From Hydnum rufescens UP504 (taxonomy: Eukaryota; Basidiomycota; Agaricomycetes; Cantharellales; Hydnaceae), in the NCBI GenBank assembly GCA_014904985.1, contig MU128929.1:149663-213662 (forward strand): a stretch of 64,000 bases of DNA. The letters are read 5' to 3'. Every line of letters begins with the position of its first letter. Positions within the stretch are counted from its first letter, which is position 1. The notes beneath the pieces were generated by a model. That model had not been told where the DNA came from, searched no databases, and worked only from the letters and a program-made list of their open reading frames with translations. This document shows positions 34,742 to 46,280 of the stretch, piece by piece. A program made the translations under genes and the position numbers.

Positions 34742-35863
34742 ATGGTGTGAGAAGACAAGAGGGGCTGATTCTGGTATTTAAACATTGGACGTGGTGCCAC
34801 TCAAAGTAACTTGTTGAGGTCCCCGTGGTCTCAATGATCCCCGATTTCCCAGATTCAGTTCGCGTAGGGAAACCACTGAGTGCTCCCTAGATATCATGAG
34901 CCGATTCGTCGCGAGGAACTTCGGATGTAGAGTCATGCGAGTCTTGTCAGAAGCCTGCAACAGAGTTTTTCCACTTTAGGCAAATGAACCATAGGATTCA
35001 ATTCCTATTCGACTTGATCATCACCGACACTAGCTACATCCCTGCATATTTCTAGCACAGATGTCACAGCGCGTTCTTTCGAATCGGTTCAGATTGGGGA
35101 TGGCTAAGAATAGTTTTCTTTGGAGTCGATTCGGATGTCACCTGAGCGTTTGATTCTGTCTTACACACCCCGGCCTCTATTTCCCATCGCCTCATACCTT
35201 GACGGTAGACTCGTCATGTACGCCCCGCCCGCTGAACTATACTCCCGTCTACGGACACGAGCGTAACTCTCACAAGTCGTTCTGATGAAGTTGCCGTTTG
35301 GAGAGGTAATTCCTCTCGCCAGTGCTCGGCTCGGCTCGGCTTCTCCCTGGCTTCTCCTCTCGATGAACTCGAGCGTCGCCTTGAAGCCGCCGCATCACCG
35401 CCTCGACGCCGAACAAATAATCGAGTACTCAGGGTTGCGTCGAGTGTTCAAGTGAACTTGTCTGGGCTTAAATATAGGCTTGGCGCGGCCATGCGCCGCC
35501 GTGGTCTTCGGCAGCAAGTACAGTATTCGGCACGGCTCGAACTGTCATTTGGCTTTGGCTTATGTCCGAAAATCAAGTTCAAATTCACAGCCACAACTCA
35601 ACGCCAGTAAACAAGTTCCTACCAGCCTGGCTGGGACGCTACCTACTGGGAGCCATGTCTATTACGCCCCAATGTATTGTCAGTGAAGGGTCACATTATT
35701 ATATAATGACACGGATAGACATCTGCCATCTTTTCCCAAAAACCTCATCGAATATACTGCTCACAGTCCCGATCATATATATATTTATGAACTGAGTATG
35801 GTTTAGTCCCTTGACATGGGCAAGAAGTTCTGGCGGTCACAGTTGTGACAGCCAAACTTCTGA
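34742..35863. other. Intergenic, no gene recognised
   Basis: 5' flank of DHA1 copy 1. It contains a short CTCGG repeat (about 35325-35340) and GC-rich patches, but no recognisable coding region. Confidence 0.35.
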
Positions 35864-36422
35864 TACAGTCTTTCACCACTATTTGAACTTGTTTCTCTTC
35901 CAATTCAAGCCCAATCCCCTACCCCTTCGGCAGCGAGATGTATTTAACTAATTTGCACATTTCTGGAGAATTTCATGCCAATCATCTGACAAGAGAGAGG
36001 AACAAAGGCCAAGTTGAACAAATGTGATATTTGCTTCCGGTGTCAGTTCCAAACTGTGGCAATCAGTGCCATACTGATACCGTATGGCTGCCAGGAGTCT
36101 CGGAAATTGCACTGAGTGATCGCCTCCGCTTTCCAAGAGACCTTGTGGAAGAAAAAACGCCATCCCGAGTGAATGCCCAAGGAAGAGTTCAAATAGTGGT
36201 GATTATGCAATTCGGGTAGAGGCAAGTTCTACAATTCGGGTTGCTCTGCTCTGGCATCCACATTGAGAACTCACACTGTCTTGGGGGACACAGGTGGCAG
36301 CACCATTAGCTAGAAGAGTATTTACAACAATGCCTGCCATATTATACCCAGACATAAAGAGATATTTGAAGTGGGTAGGGCCAAACTAACAAAATGAGGT
36401 TCAAACAGTGGTGAAAGACTGT
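35864..36422. repeat. Putative TIR element (MITE-like), ~560 bp
   Basis: ACAGTCTTTCACCACTATTT at 35864 onward matches the reverse complement of 36397-36422 over 26 nt with two mismatches. A third partial copy of the same end (TTCAAATAGTGGTGA) lies inside at about 36188. No transposase frame is present. A target-site duplication was not identified, so the ends may be a few bases off. Confidence 0.55.
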
Positions 36423-36683
36423 CATTAATATTCTCCCTCTTCTAGCTTCTTATGTAATTAGCGGGGGCGCACCCACCGCCGGTGGCCGCCCGACTAGCGC
36501 GCCTTGAATGTCTGTCGCCACGCGGCTCATATCGCAAGATTCCCACTCAGTCAGTTTTCATTTGATCATTATATTATAGAGTGCAATTACAAGCTGAATG
36601 AAGCTACAGTACAAGTCAAAGTCTTGTGATTTGCATTAGAGACATTTTGAAATCCGGTACCAGTTAATGACCATATATGGGGT

Positions 36684-39115
36684 TCAGTGGTCGGGGAGCA
36701 TGGCCACAAGGTGTTTGGCAAACATCGATCGTGCCCGGATCTCCGGTCCCCACAGTATCAGAACAAAAGGGGATAAACATAGTAAGAGCGCAATCAGTGA
36801 AAGAGGGGTAGATTGCCCAGGGGAGTGTCAACTTCCGATACATCTATGCAAGGGGAAAAGTACAGGAAGGTTTAATTCCGGATCTCAGGGGGCAAAAAAT
36901 TCAACCTATCGAGTGAAAAGAGGGAAGACACCCGACATCATATTACGCAGGAATGACTGCCCGCTAAGGGCCAAGCTCGCATAGATGAGGTACGCTAAGA
37001 CAGAACGTGTTCACGTACGATAAGACCCTAAAAAGAGTCTCGCACCGTCTGCGAGAGAATTAAAGACGGCTACGTAGACATGAAACAACTCCAGAGTGAA
37101 GAGGGCTATTCCACCACATGGTACGATCCAAGGTATATTATGGTGTTCAATAGTCGTCCAGACATAAATAAGGCCACCTGCACGAGAGAGCGACTGGGTG
37201 GTAACTACTGCCAAATAAATAAGGGGAATATATCACTCTTACCAATCACGATGACAATGCCACCCCCACAGGCAAAACATAATCGTGCTTCAGGGGCTGC
37301 GGGTCGCCACCTTGCGCCTGGATGTCCAAAATCAGATGCCTTGTGGATCTCCGGTTTCCGATTTGGCGCTTGCCTGTGCAATTTCTCTTGCCAAAAACTA
37401 GTGGTGAAGCCGATGAGAGCACCGGTGGGACTAGGGAAGGGGGAAAAGCACGTGAGCTGATTCGATTCATAACGTCCACGCGGTCGAGGATACTCCATAC
37501 GAATCCAATCTAAATCTACAAATATGAATTAGTGACAAATCAAGAGATGGCAGAGCTATTAGGCTCAGCTGTATACACTGAAACTCAGGACGATAGGTTC
37601 CGAGGTCAACAGCCCTGGAGGGAAGGATTACACACGCTAAGGGAATTAAAATAGAAATAGGTGCCCACAAATGGGGTGGGTGCAAGATACCCAGATCAGC
37701 TTTCTCAAACTCGTTCGTTCCTAAACGAGGACCATGGTTAATATGTTGCAGTAGAGAGAGAAAGGGAAAGCCAAACTAACATTTTCAATTCGAGCACGAT
37801 AGCGATTGTCTCCCGATTCCTTGCGTAAGCGTTGGGCTTGTCGAACCAATAGCACTGGCCCTCAAGTCTCGTGCACCAAAGGGAGGTGTTACGAGGTATG
37901 AGTAAACTCGGACGACTACATTGTGCGGACTTCCCTACGGAGTCACATTAGAGATATCCAACTGGGGCAAGACATGAAATGAGTCAACTACCATCAATCT
38001 CGGTTAAATTAGATATGAACACACTCGAACCACCTCCATTCTAGGTACTGGTTGTTCTCAATCCATCCTGCAATAATAGGGCCCAAGCCAATGGGTAAAA
38101 CCACAGATGCGCCATACAGGCTCATGGGGAGACCCCGTTCCGCAGTACCTGGGGAATCATAGATTAAGAAAGCAGGAAACTTCTCAAAGGCTGGACGCAC
38201 AAGGACGTACGCCATATGTCAGCCAAGGTCCCACCGACCATGGTGGCTCCCGTAGCTCCCGCTGAGGCTTGTATAAACCTAGAGATGGTTACTTGTCGCA
38301 AGATTTCGAGCTAGAGTCGTGGGGAGGAACAATAGGCAGAACATGGCCGAGGTCACCTAGGGACAGATCACCGAACCTCAAACACCAATGGCACCGACAG
38401 CTTATGTGTCTACATACAAGGTACACGGGCCAACGACCGAACTCCTCGCCGAAAGAAGCCATTACAAGTGGGGCGACAGCAAACCCTGCAGTGTAGGTAG
38501 TGAGGCCTGCGCCAGTGGCTTGAAGCAGTACAGTTGAGGTCGCGCTGCATGCTCGGATATCCAGTAGGGTAGACAGAAACCGCAGATCCTTTGGGGAACT
38601 GCATCACGGCAGAGAATTATGGGGAGGAATTCATTAACACTCACCCCAAACCAGTATACCCGCATGCCTCGATGGTTATAAGCCATTTCTTGGGCACACT
38701 CCAATTGAAAGGATCCCGCTGGTCGTCTTTGCCAAACTCGACCTTGAAACCGCTCATATTCAGCACGAGTGGCATGAAGCGACATGATGGAACACCCATA
38801 GACATATATCGGTTCTTCATCTAGACCTCTCTCGTTGACCTCAGTGGGATGATCGTCGGGTCGTGAGGCTGTACATCAGACACGATCAGTTTGCTGAGCA
38901 GAGCACTTCTCATGTTCCAGACTCGGATGCTCTGACATGCGTTCTGATGGTATCGAGTGCGAGGTTCTGTTGACATAGTTGGAGGCGTATATCACTGGGT
39001 TCGTTTACTACAACATCGTTGTGGGATTCAACTCTGCGATCGAATTGACGAGCGGGCTGGCGTTCCACATCGGTGCCAGCCCCATGGTATCACTTCCTAC
39101 TTGAGGCGCAACCAC
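36684..39115 (-). pseudogene. DHA1 MFS transporter, copy 2, broken
   Basis: Same family and strand as copy 1. The original start codon position carries GTG (39115-39113) instead of ATG. Near 38757 it reads CAAGGTCGA where copy 1 has CAGGTCGA, putting VEFGKDDQRDPFNWS one base out of frame with the upstream region. Near 38533 the segment between QRDLN and LQATGAGLTTYTAG is shifted again. Later exons are cleaner: ERTSLRKLIWVSCTHP, GPEARLCFACGGGIVIVIG, and the end FAKHLVAMLPDH. It keeps a GC donor (GCAAGC) at the intron where copies 1 and 3 also use GC. An internal ATG could bypass the first lesion but not the second. Confidence 0.75.
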
Positions 39116-39360
39116 GGACGCGGGGTGTATGAGCACAAGAGCCAGTGGTTGTCTTTTAAGCATTGGAATCTCTTGACGGCGCGCCCTCTTTCACAGGAAC
39201 CTTCAAGGCCTTATTGGTTGATCCTCTGCTCCCGGATTCACTAGGGAAATTGTGTCACTGAGTGCGGTCTTCCTGGATTCGCATTGCGAACGAATCAATC
39301 GCGTCGTATCAATCGTCACGATCCAAATCTTGAGCCGATGCCACAGGGAATCTTGGAGCC

Positions 39361-39900
39361 ATTTTCATAACGATAGGGAATAGAATTGTTGTGTCCACTT
39401 TGGCGTCAATTTTGGGTCCGCGAACCCTGAACTCAACACCAAGAAGAAACCTTTCATCACCGAAGCATAGAAAATGTATATTGTCCCAATGGACAAGTGA
39501 TGGCCCACTTGAGCTTCATCAGCGTGCTTGTCACTATTGCAGTGACCGCTGGAACTGCCACCCATTTGGTCAACTTCTAGCTCACATTCGCGATCGTGGA
39601 TTTCGTTTCGAAATCAGCCGAGTGGGGCTGCACCAAAGAATTGTACGTGTTCTTCTGTGCTCCACCGGCCCATGGACCAAAGGAACCCAACGGCTCAATC
39701 TTCTTGGTGATTGCCTCTCGAATCTGATGAATATCCTCCCATGGAGGCATCGTGCGAAAGCCCACATAAGCCTCCCTCGACCGGTCGATGCTCTTCTTCG
39801 ACTCTTCTAGAACCCCGGACGAAAATGGGTCGAAACAATCTCTCCTCTGGTCCCAAAGACGAGATGCTGGGGCCGAGTAAGTGAGTAAACACACTGATCT
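39361..39900 (-). other. Orphan coding remnant, partly duplicated at 19578-19815
   Basis: Coherent minus-strand pieces read EAYVGFRTMPPWEDIHQI, REAITKKIEPLGSFGPWAG, QPHSADFETKSTIANV, then VAVPAVTAIVTSTLMKLKW (a possible membrane helix) and VEFRVRGPKIDAK. The last 280 bp are shared with the 19.6 kb segment. Frames change between pieces, which could be introns or decay. No known family was recognised. It lies between DHA1 copy 2 and the NACHT relic. Confidence 0.45.
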
Positions 39901-40009
39901 GGGATGCTAACGTCGTACATGAGGCATCCAATGTAGTGATATGCAGAGTATATTTCGTCAAATGTGACGTCAAAATCTTTCGCAGGCATTGTACATCGCT
40001 TGTTGGGAC

Positions 40010-40980
40010 GGCATGAAAATGAAAACGATTGGCGCACTTTCGTCCAGAACCCCGAGGCAGCCTCTGATTGTTTTCTGGTATGTTTGTTCATGGAACGTGC
40101 AGCCACATCTTTCTCATTGACCTAAGTGATCTAGCTCAACCAAAAGTACCGTCAGGAGCGAAAATCGCTTCTCCGAAGTAGGAGTCCCTCCACTTCCAAC
40201 TGCGCATTCGCCGACATCCCGTTTCACAGAAAGATCCATGACTATCATGTCACTCCCTCGTATCGACTCCGCCGCTACGACTCTGGCCGTGAGGACGCAC
40301 CATTATCATGCCTTGAAGGCACCCGTGTTTTAATATTGGCCGAGATCAGGTCGTGCACGGAAGGTTGAACACCCGCATACCGGCTCATTGGACTCCTCGG
40401 AATCAGCAAGTCGACGACCACGAAAACCGTTGGCGAACGAGCTGACGGACGGGGATGGCATGTGCTAGGGGGGGTTCTTCTGAGCGAGGCTCCTTTGCGT
40501 GAACATGATCCGTAACTTATCGTCCCGACACTTGCGCTCCAACTCGCACAATCCGATAACGAGTTCAAAACATCATCGGAGAGGCCATACAACAAGATGC
40601 GATGTTGGGCCTTAAGGAACCATTACCTCAATTCGAGATTGATTTTGAAGCTTCTCAACCCGGCGGATGTCACTCATCGTTCTTGATGCACTAGACGAGT
40701 GTGAAGAACAGCGTGCTGCCACAATTCTGTAGCTATTCCGTTCAGAATCCTTCCATTCCTTGGTCGTGCTCGTCGACAGCTTTGATTCATATTGCGGCGG
40801 CAGATCTCGCCAAGTATGTGGAACGTCTTCGAGCAGATGTCTAGGCGTTTCAGGTCTGTGGCAATTGATTGTCTTGATGATATGCAAGCGCTCCTTAATT
40901 CTCAAGTCACTTACATTTCGCTCACTATGGTTCGTTTTTGGGATGGCTAAAGACAGTCCCCCTGTTGGATAATTCCATCG
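40010..40980 (+). pseudogene. NACHT (STAND NTPase) domain relic
   Basis: Basidiomycete NACHT proteins read roughly CLxGTRxxxLxEI, WLxGxAGTGKST, LGASFFFSR, IxPTLAxQLA and VIDALDECEE. Here the plus strand gives CLEGTRVLILAEIRS, then LIGLLGISKSTTTKT (degenerate P-loop), GGVLLSEAPLREHDP, a stop, LIVPTLALQLAQSDNEFK, and near 40675 IVLDALDECEEQRAATIL followed by a stop and LFRSESFHSLVVLVDS. The Walker A glycines and the internal stops show it is dead. No effector domain or repeat domain was found around it. Such genes are the fungal NLR-like allorecognition and immunity receptors. Confidence 0.7.
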
Positions 40981-43302
40981 GCTTTGGCAAGGATAAACTT
41001 GCCAAAGTCTTTGAATATCGCAGCATGGTGATCGGTATCTGCAGACAGCGCTTACGAGTGCTGCCCTAGGGAACTCCGACGGGGTCAGTGGTTGCGCTCT
41101 CGGCGAACCTACTTTGCTAAACCTGTGTGGCCATGTCGGTGATGTGCGTAAACCTGAGCTCTCCTTTGTTCGCTGGTCCTCTCCTCAAGCGCCGTATTAC
41201 CGTACCTGTGTCCTATCGTCTGGTGCTGTGAATAGGCACCGCCTTCCACGATAGTGACAGTGACAGTCGCGGGCATTTTCTGCTCCCCACAGCATTCGGC
41301 AGCCCTGCCCATCGCGTCTTGAACCGCCTCATCAATCATCAATTTTGTTTTGTACCACTCGACTACTTTTCCTTCGTATCTTAATTAGCCGTCGTCCAGA
41401 AAATCGTGGCCCCCATCGTTACACTTGGTCCGAATTAAGGGGGAACTGGAGCTGGGTCATGTTCTGGATTGGAAGGAGGGAGGAATTGATGCACTGATTG
41501 AGAAATCCGGGAACCTGTTCGCCATATCGATCTGATTCATTCGGGAGGCTCGTGTTCAAGATCCTTATCGACATCAAGAAAATATGCCATACACAGCTGA
41601 CAACCTGTGCATGGGAGTCCTTTGGAACATCTTCTCAGCAGTTATGGGTAATATAGTGTTTGTACGTACGAAGTAGTGTTATCTGGACTGATTCGGGAGG
41701 TCTCTGGAGGCGTAGGGTATGAACACTTCTCATACAGTAATCAGGAAGCTGCATGAGCATTTACGTGTTACCAAGCTTGAGGGCTTTTTGGACTGCTTCA
41801 AGGATGACAACAGTGAGCCATGAAGAACACAACACATGTACAGGTTATTATATGTACGTGGCAGGTGAAGTTTAAAGAGTCCAGCGTTGAGTCTGATCAT
41901 TTCGGTTCAGCCCTCAGCAATCTCCGCTCCCCCAGGTAATCCCAACTCATGGATTCTCAGTCTCTGAGAGAGGGTGGGAGGTTCATATGCAGTGGAACCC
42001 GCGATTTCAAAAATGCACAATGATTTGCCCGAACAAAGAGAAGTGGGTGCTTTGTGTACTGTACGTGAACCCGCAGGGTCGAGCTTTGGTTCTGAATACA
42101 AACAACAGGTGAATTGGCTTCCCCCTGGCTTGGCGTGGGCTTACGCGTCTGCAACACAACACGCTCATAGACTTATAGCTGGGTGGCAATCGGCAAGTTC
42201 CGCGTAAATCCACCACAGTAAGCATTAGCAAGGTCGGAAGAGAGGGTTGAGAGGCACCGCCCTTGGGATGAGAGGCTACTGTCCGCATAGGGAAAGAGTT
42301 TTTCCGCCACGAGGCGAAGAGCAGAAATCAAAATGTCAAGAAAACTGCGGTCCGGGACCTCGCCTCCCTTTCGGGCACGCCCGAAACTGAGGGGAAGGGG
42401 AGGGAGAAAAGTGGGCGAAGAGAGCCAGTGGGACGGGCCCCTTTGTGACGGCGAGCCAAGCGCCAGGCGACGAAATTGAGTGACTGGGCCGGGCCCAAGA
42501 GAAGACAACTCAGACTATATGATGGGCGTGAAAGTCGAAGATGTGGGTGGGAATACTGTATCGATGGTGTGTGTGCAACCGCTGTGGATTGTCCTCGGCA
42601 AGGCTGCCGAGAGGGAAATCGAGTAGGTACCCGTAAGCGCGCTCAATGATCGCAACCGAAGAGCGAAATTGTACACGCGGAATTCGGAAAGGAAAGCCGC
42701 GGGACCCCCCTGGGGATCCGCGTTCACGGGAAGCGTTGACAGGAACAGGAATCCCACAATGCGAGCTGGGAGGACTACCCTGGGACTGTGACGTGGGAAG
42801 TTAGTTGCCACCAAGTTAAGCTTATACAGTAATTTCGCCACGTAGAGGTCTATTCACCGGTACCGGCCCAGCCTAGGCATTATATAATTTTGCGGTCCCG
42901 ACCTTCGGAAGCAGATAGACTCGGTGAGGGTCGTGTCAGTCAAGGCACGAAAATACGTGTAGCCACGCGCCGAAACAGCATGTGCTGCGCGGTTGCACGT
43001 GTTGATGGAGAGCCTATTCGGTTGGGGGCTATGCAAACTCGTAGAGGACTGTCTCCGCCGTAATGGATTACGTTCTCCCTGTCACGCGGATCAATGCGAC
43101 TCTCTTCACCAGTCCATATTTTTCCAATTGCTTGGCGGTGCTGTGGTCAAGGGACATCAACAGATCGGATTGCTCCTAGATTTCCTCGACTCAATGACCA
43201 AACCAGGTCCGAATTCTGATGACTCAAGCCCGTGTAAAGTCCATCGCCTTCCCTTGGAGTCCTTAAATCTTACCATGCCCCCATCCTCACGCCTCCACTT
43301 TC
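40981..43302. other. Intergenic, no gene recognised
   Basis: About 2.3 kb with no conserved frame. It may hold the rest of the NACHT relic in unrecognisable form. The right end is the 5' flank of DHA1 copy 3. Confidence 0.35.
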
Positions 43303-45906
43303 ATGTCTATTCCTGTAGGGCAAGCAGTGGGCGAAGCCAAAACACTGGACTCTGATGTAAACCTTCCGCTGTCTCGTGAACACCAAATTCGACTTGCACC
43401 ACTACATGATATTTCCGTACGCGATTCAACCGACTCAGCCTTCGCCAGCCAACACTACTGGTCCCAAGTTTCCCTCAACCCATTGCAACTCCCTGTCGTG
43501 GACAAGGAGAAAGGTTTAGCTCAACCACCAATATATGTACATCCCATTCGCCCCATCTCTCCTCTCGGGACGGGTGCTAACTACAAGCTCCAAGGTCGAA
43601 TTTACGCAAGACGATCCGCGGGACCCTTTCAACTGGAGTCTGCCCAAGAAATGGCTAGTAACGATCGTGGCATGTGCATATACCGCCTTTGCGGGTGAGT
43701 CGCAACCTAATTACCTGTATGCATTCCTCTCCGCTGACACGTCTACAGCATCTGCGAGTTCGGCCTACCCTGTTGGGTATCCGAGCATGCAGCGTGATCT
43801 TAACACTACTGTCTTTCAAGCTACTCTAGGCCTCACCACCTTTATTATTGGCTTCGCTGTGTCCCCTCTTGTCCTGTCCTCTTTCAGTGAGGAATTTGGT
43901 CGGCGACCCATGTACCTCGTATGCACCCACATGTCATCACTCTCGAGCTTCATCTTAGATAGTCTCTCATTCTGATGTCTCTAGGTGACGAGCGCTTTCT
44001 TTTGCGTATTCTTCATCCCCGCAGCCCTCGCACAAAATATCGCCACTGTAATCATCTGTAAATTTATCCAAGGTTCTGCAGCATCTACTGGAGCCACAAT
44101 GGTCGGGGGCACCGTCGCGGACATATGGCGTATGTACTTTGCCTCTCGACCCTCACGAACATTCTCGGTCTCTTAATTCATCATTTTCCTAGGCACTGCT
44201 GATCGCGGGCTCCCGATGGGGGTCTATGTCATGTCTGCTATCTTGCCAATGGGCTTGGGCCCCGTTGTTGCAGGATGGATCGAAAACAATCCACACTTAC
44301 AATGGAGGTGGATCGGGTGTGTTTCTCTTCTGATCCAGACACCCGTGGATTGTGGTTGACCCTGTCTCGTGTTTTCCTCTAGTTGGATATCTCTCATGTG
44401 AGTCATGGCGACCCCATAGAATGGAATCGCCCAGGTCCGCTGATATCTCCTAGTACTTCCGGGGTCTACTGGCTCGTGCTGTTTTTTTTGATGGAGGAGA
44501 CTCGAGGGACAGTGCTATTGATACGACAAGCAAAACTCCTGCGCAAAGAACTTGGGGACCATCGCTACCGTGCTCGTATTGAAGATGCAAGTTGGTCCCT
44601 CCCTTTTCCCCAGTACAATGTACTAAAACGTGATGCTCATGCAGGAAAGAACTAGTTTGAGAGAATTGATTTGGACCTCGTGCACACGCCCAATTTGTGA
44701 GGCCCTGTTTTTATTATGAATTCCTTCCTCGAAAGACTCATATCTCTCTCGTTCCAGGGCTCTTGTTCACGGAACCTATCGTCCTCAGCGTCAGTGTATG
44801 TAGCTGAGCGCTGTGACTATTCTTCCTCTTCTTCTTTTGTATCTCATGGACGTTTGTAGATTTGGTTTGGATTCGTTTGGGGCACCCTCTATGGGATGAT
44901 CGAGTGCGAGGCCTCCCTTAGACATTCATGGTTTTGATCGTCCTCACGTATATATTTTCTCCCCCACCCCAGGTCCATGGGCCTAGTCTTCGGGACGCTT
45001 TACCCTCAGTTTAATCCTGGCCAGCTTGGCGCTGTCTTCGCTGCGATGTCCGTCGGTGGGCTTGTTGGCTTCATCACTAATTTCGGGCAAGAGAAATTAT
45101 ATAGGCGAGTACCATCCCGCCGCACCCTGGAGATTCCCTGGAGCCATCTGCGATCTGCCATTCTGATCTGTAACCACTCAGGGCGAAAGTGACCTCTCGT
45201 GGACCCGAGGCGCGATTATATTTTGCCTGTGGGGGTGGTGTTCTCATTGCCATTGGTGGGTGACACCTCCTTTGGTCTCCATTCGCGTCGCATACTAAAG
45301 AGGCCCCATTGTCGTAATATCCTGCAGGAGGCCTTATTTATGCTTGGACATCTCTGGAACACCGCAATATACCCTGGATTGCACCATGCATCGGAATCAC
45401 GCTTTTTACTGTAGGGTTGTACCATGTCTACCTCGCTATCTTCAATTACCTTGCAGATGGTGCGCCACATCCACTCTCTGTGTTTCGCATCGAACGACCA
45501 ACTAACAGGAGAACCTTCCTTCTCCCCCCAGCCTACCTCATCTACGCCAGCTCGGCCCTCAGTGGCCAATCCTTCCTGCGCAATATGATGGCGGCTGCCT
45601 TTCCCCTTTTCACTCGACAGGTGAGAGAGTTTCTTTGTTATTTAAAAAGTTTTGCGCGCATGTTGGGACTCGTGACTGAAAAATGCTTGCATTTCCCCAC
45701 CCCCCCCTCCTCCCCCTCTGTTTCTTCTTCTTCCTCTGCACGTTAAGATGTATCGGCAATTGACGTTCCCGTGGGCGTCTACTCTCCTCGCGCTCATCGC
45801 CCTCGTGATGTGTTTATGTCCCTTTGTTTTGATAATGTGGGGACCGGAGATTCGGGCGAGGTCGAGGTTTGCCAAACGACTCGCGGCTTCGCAGACCAAC
45901 AAGTAG
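43303..45906 (+). CDS. DHA1 MFS transporter (TPO1-like), copy 3, best preserved
   Basis: Twelve-helix exporter of the plasma membrane. Exons join in phase from VEFTQDDPRDPFNWSLPKKW through AYPVGYPSMQRDLNTTVF, FSEEFGRRPMYLV, GATMVGGTVADIWR, ADRGLPMGVYVMSAILPMG, VYWLVLFFLMEETRGTVLL, ERTSLRELIWTSCTRPI, FTEPIVLSVSIWFGFVWG, ESMGLVFGTLYPQFNPGQL, GPEARLYFACGGGVLIAIG, SGQSFLRNMMAAAFPLF and QLTFPWASTLLALIALV to RSRFAKRLAASQTNK. Two introns are GC-AG: 44587-44644 (donor GCAAGT) and 45105-45181 (donor GCGAGT). Near 43591 it shares with copy 2 the CAAGGTCGA sequence that shifts the N-terminal region out of frame. A start at the in-frame ATG 43535 (MYIPFAPSLL) would give a functional shorter N-terminus. 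It lies opposite in strand to copies 1 and 2. Confidence 0.75.
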
Positions 45907-46280
45907 ACGGACAGAACGGACAAACAAACAAACAACAACTACAGGACTGTTTCATCATCATTAATTATTAAGTTACACATGCCATGTCGATATGATACCC
46001 CCTTTTGTTTCTCCCTCTTCTTGTTTTCGTTGGACTCTTATTCGCTTACACTGCTTGTATAATTCGACTTTCCCCCCCACCCCTCTCCATCGTTCCTGTT
46101 CCTAGCACTTGTACTTGTACTGTATCCTGCGCCTGAAATACATTGGCGAGGAGGATCGCAATGTAATCCATTTCATGAGACGACAAACCCTAGAATGCTA
46201 TCGTTGGGAGAATGTCCGTCAGGAGGGAGGGAGGGCATGAAAAGTGGTGTGGTCAAGATGTCTCAGGTCCTTTCCCCTTT

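Noticed and set aside
35318..35345. CTCGG repeat as a microsatellite of note
   Set aside because: Only a few units; not unusual for a GC-rich stretch.
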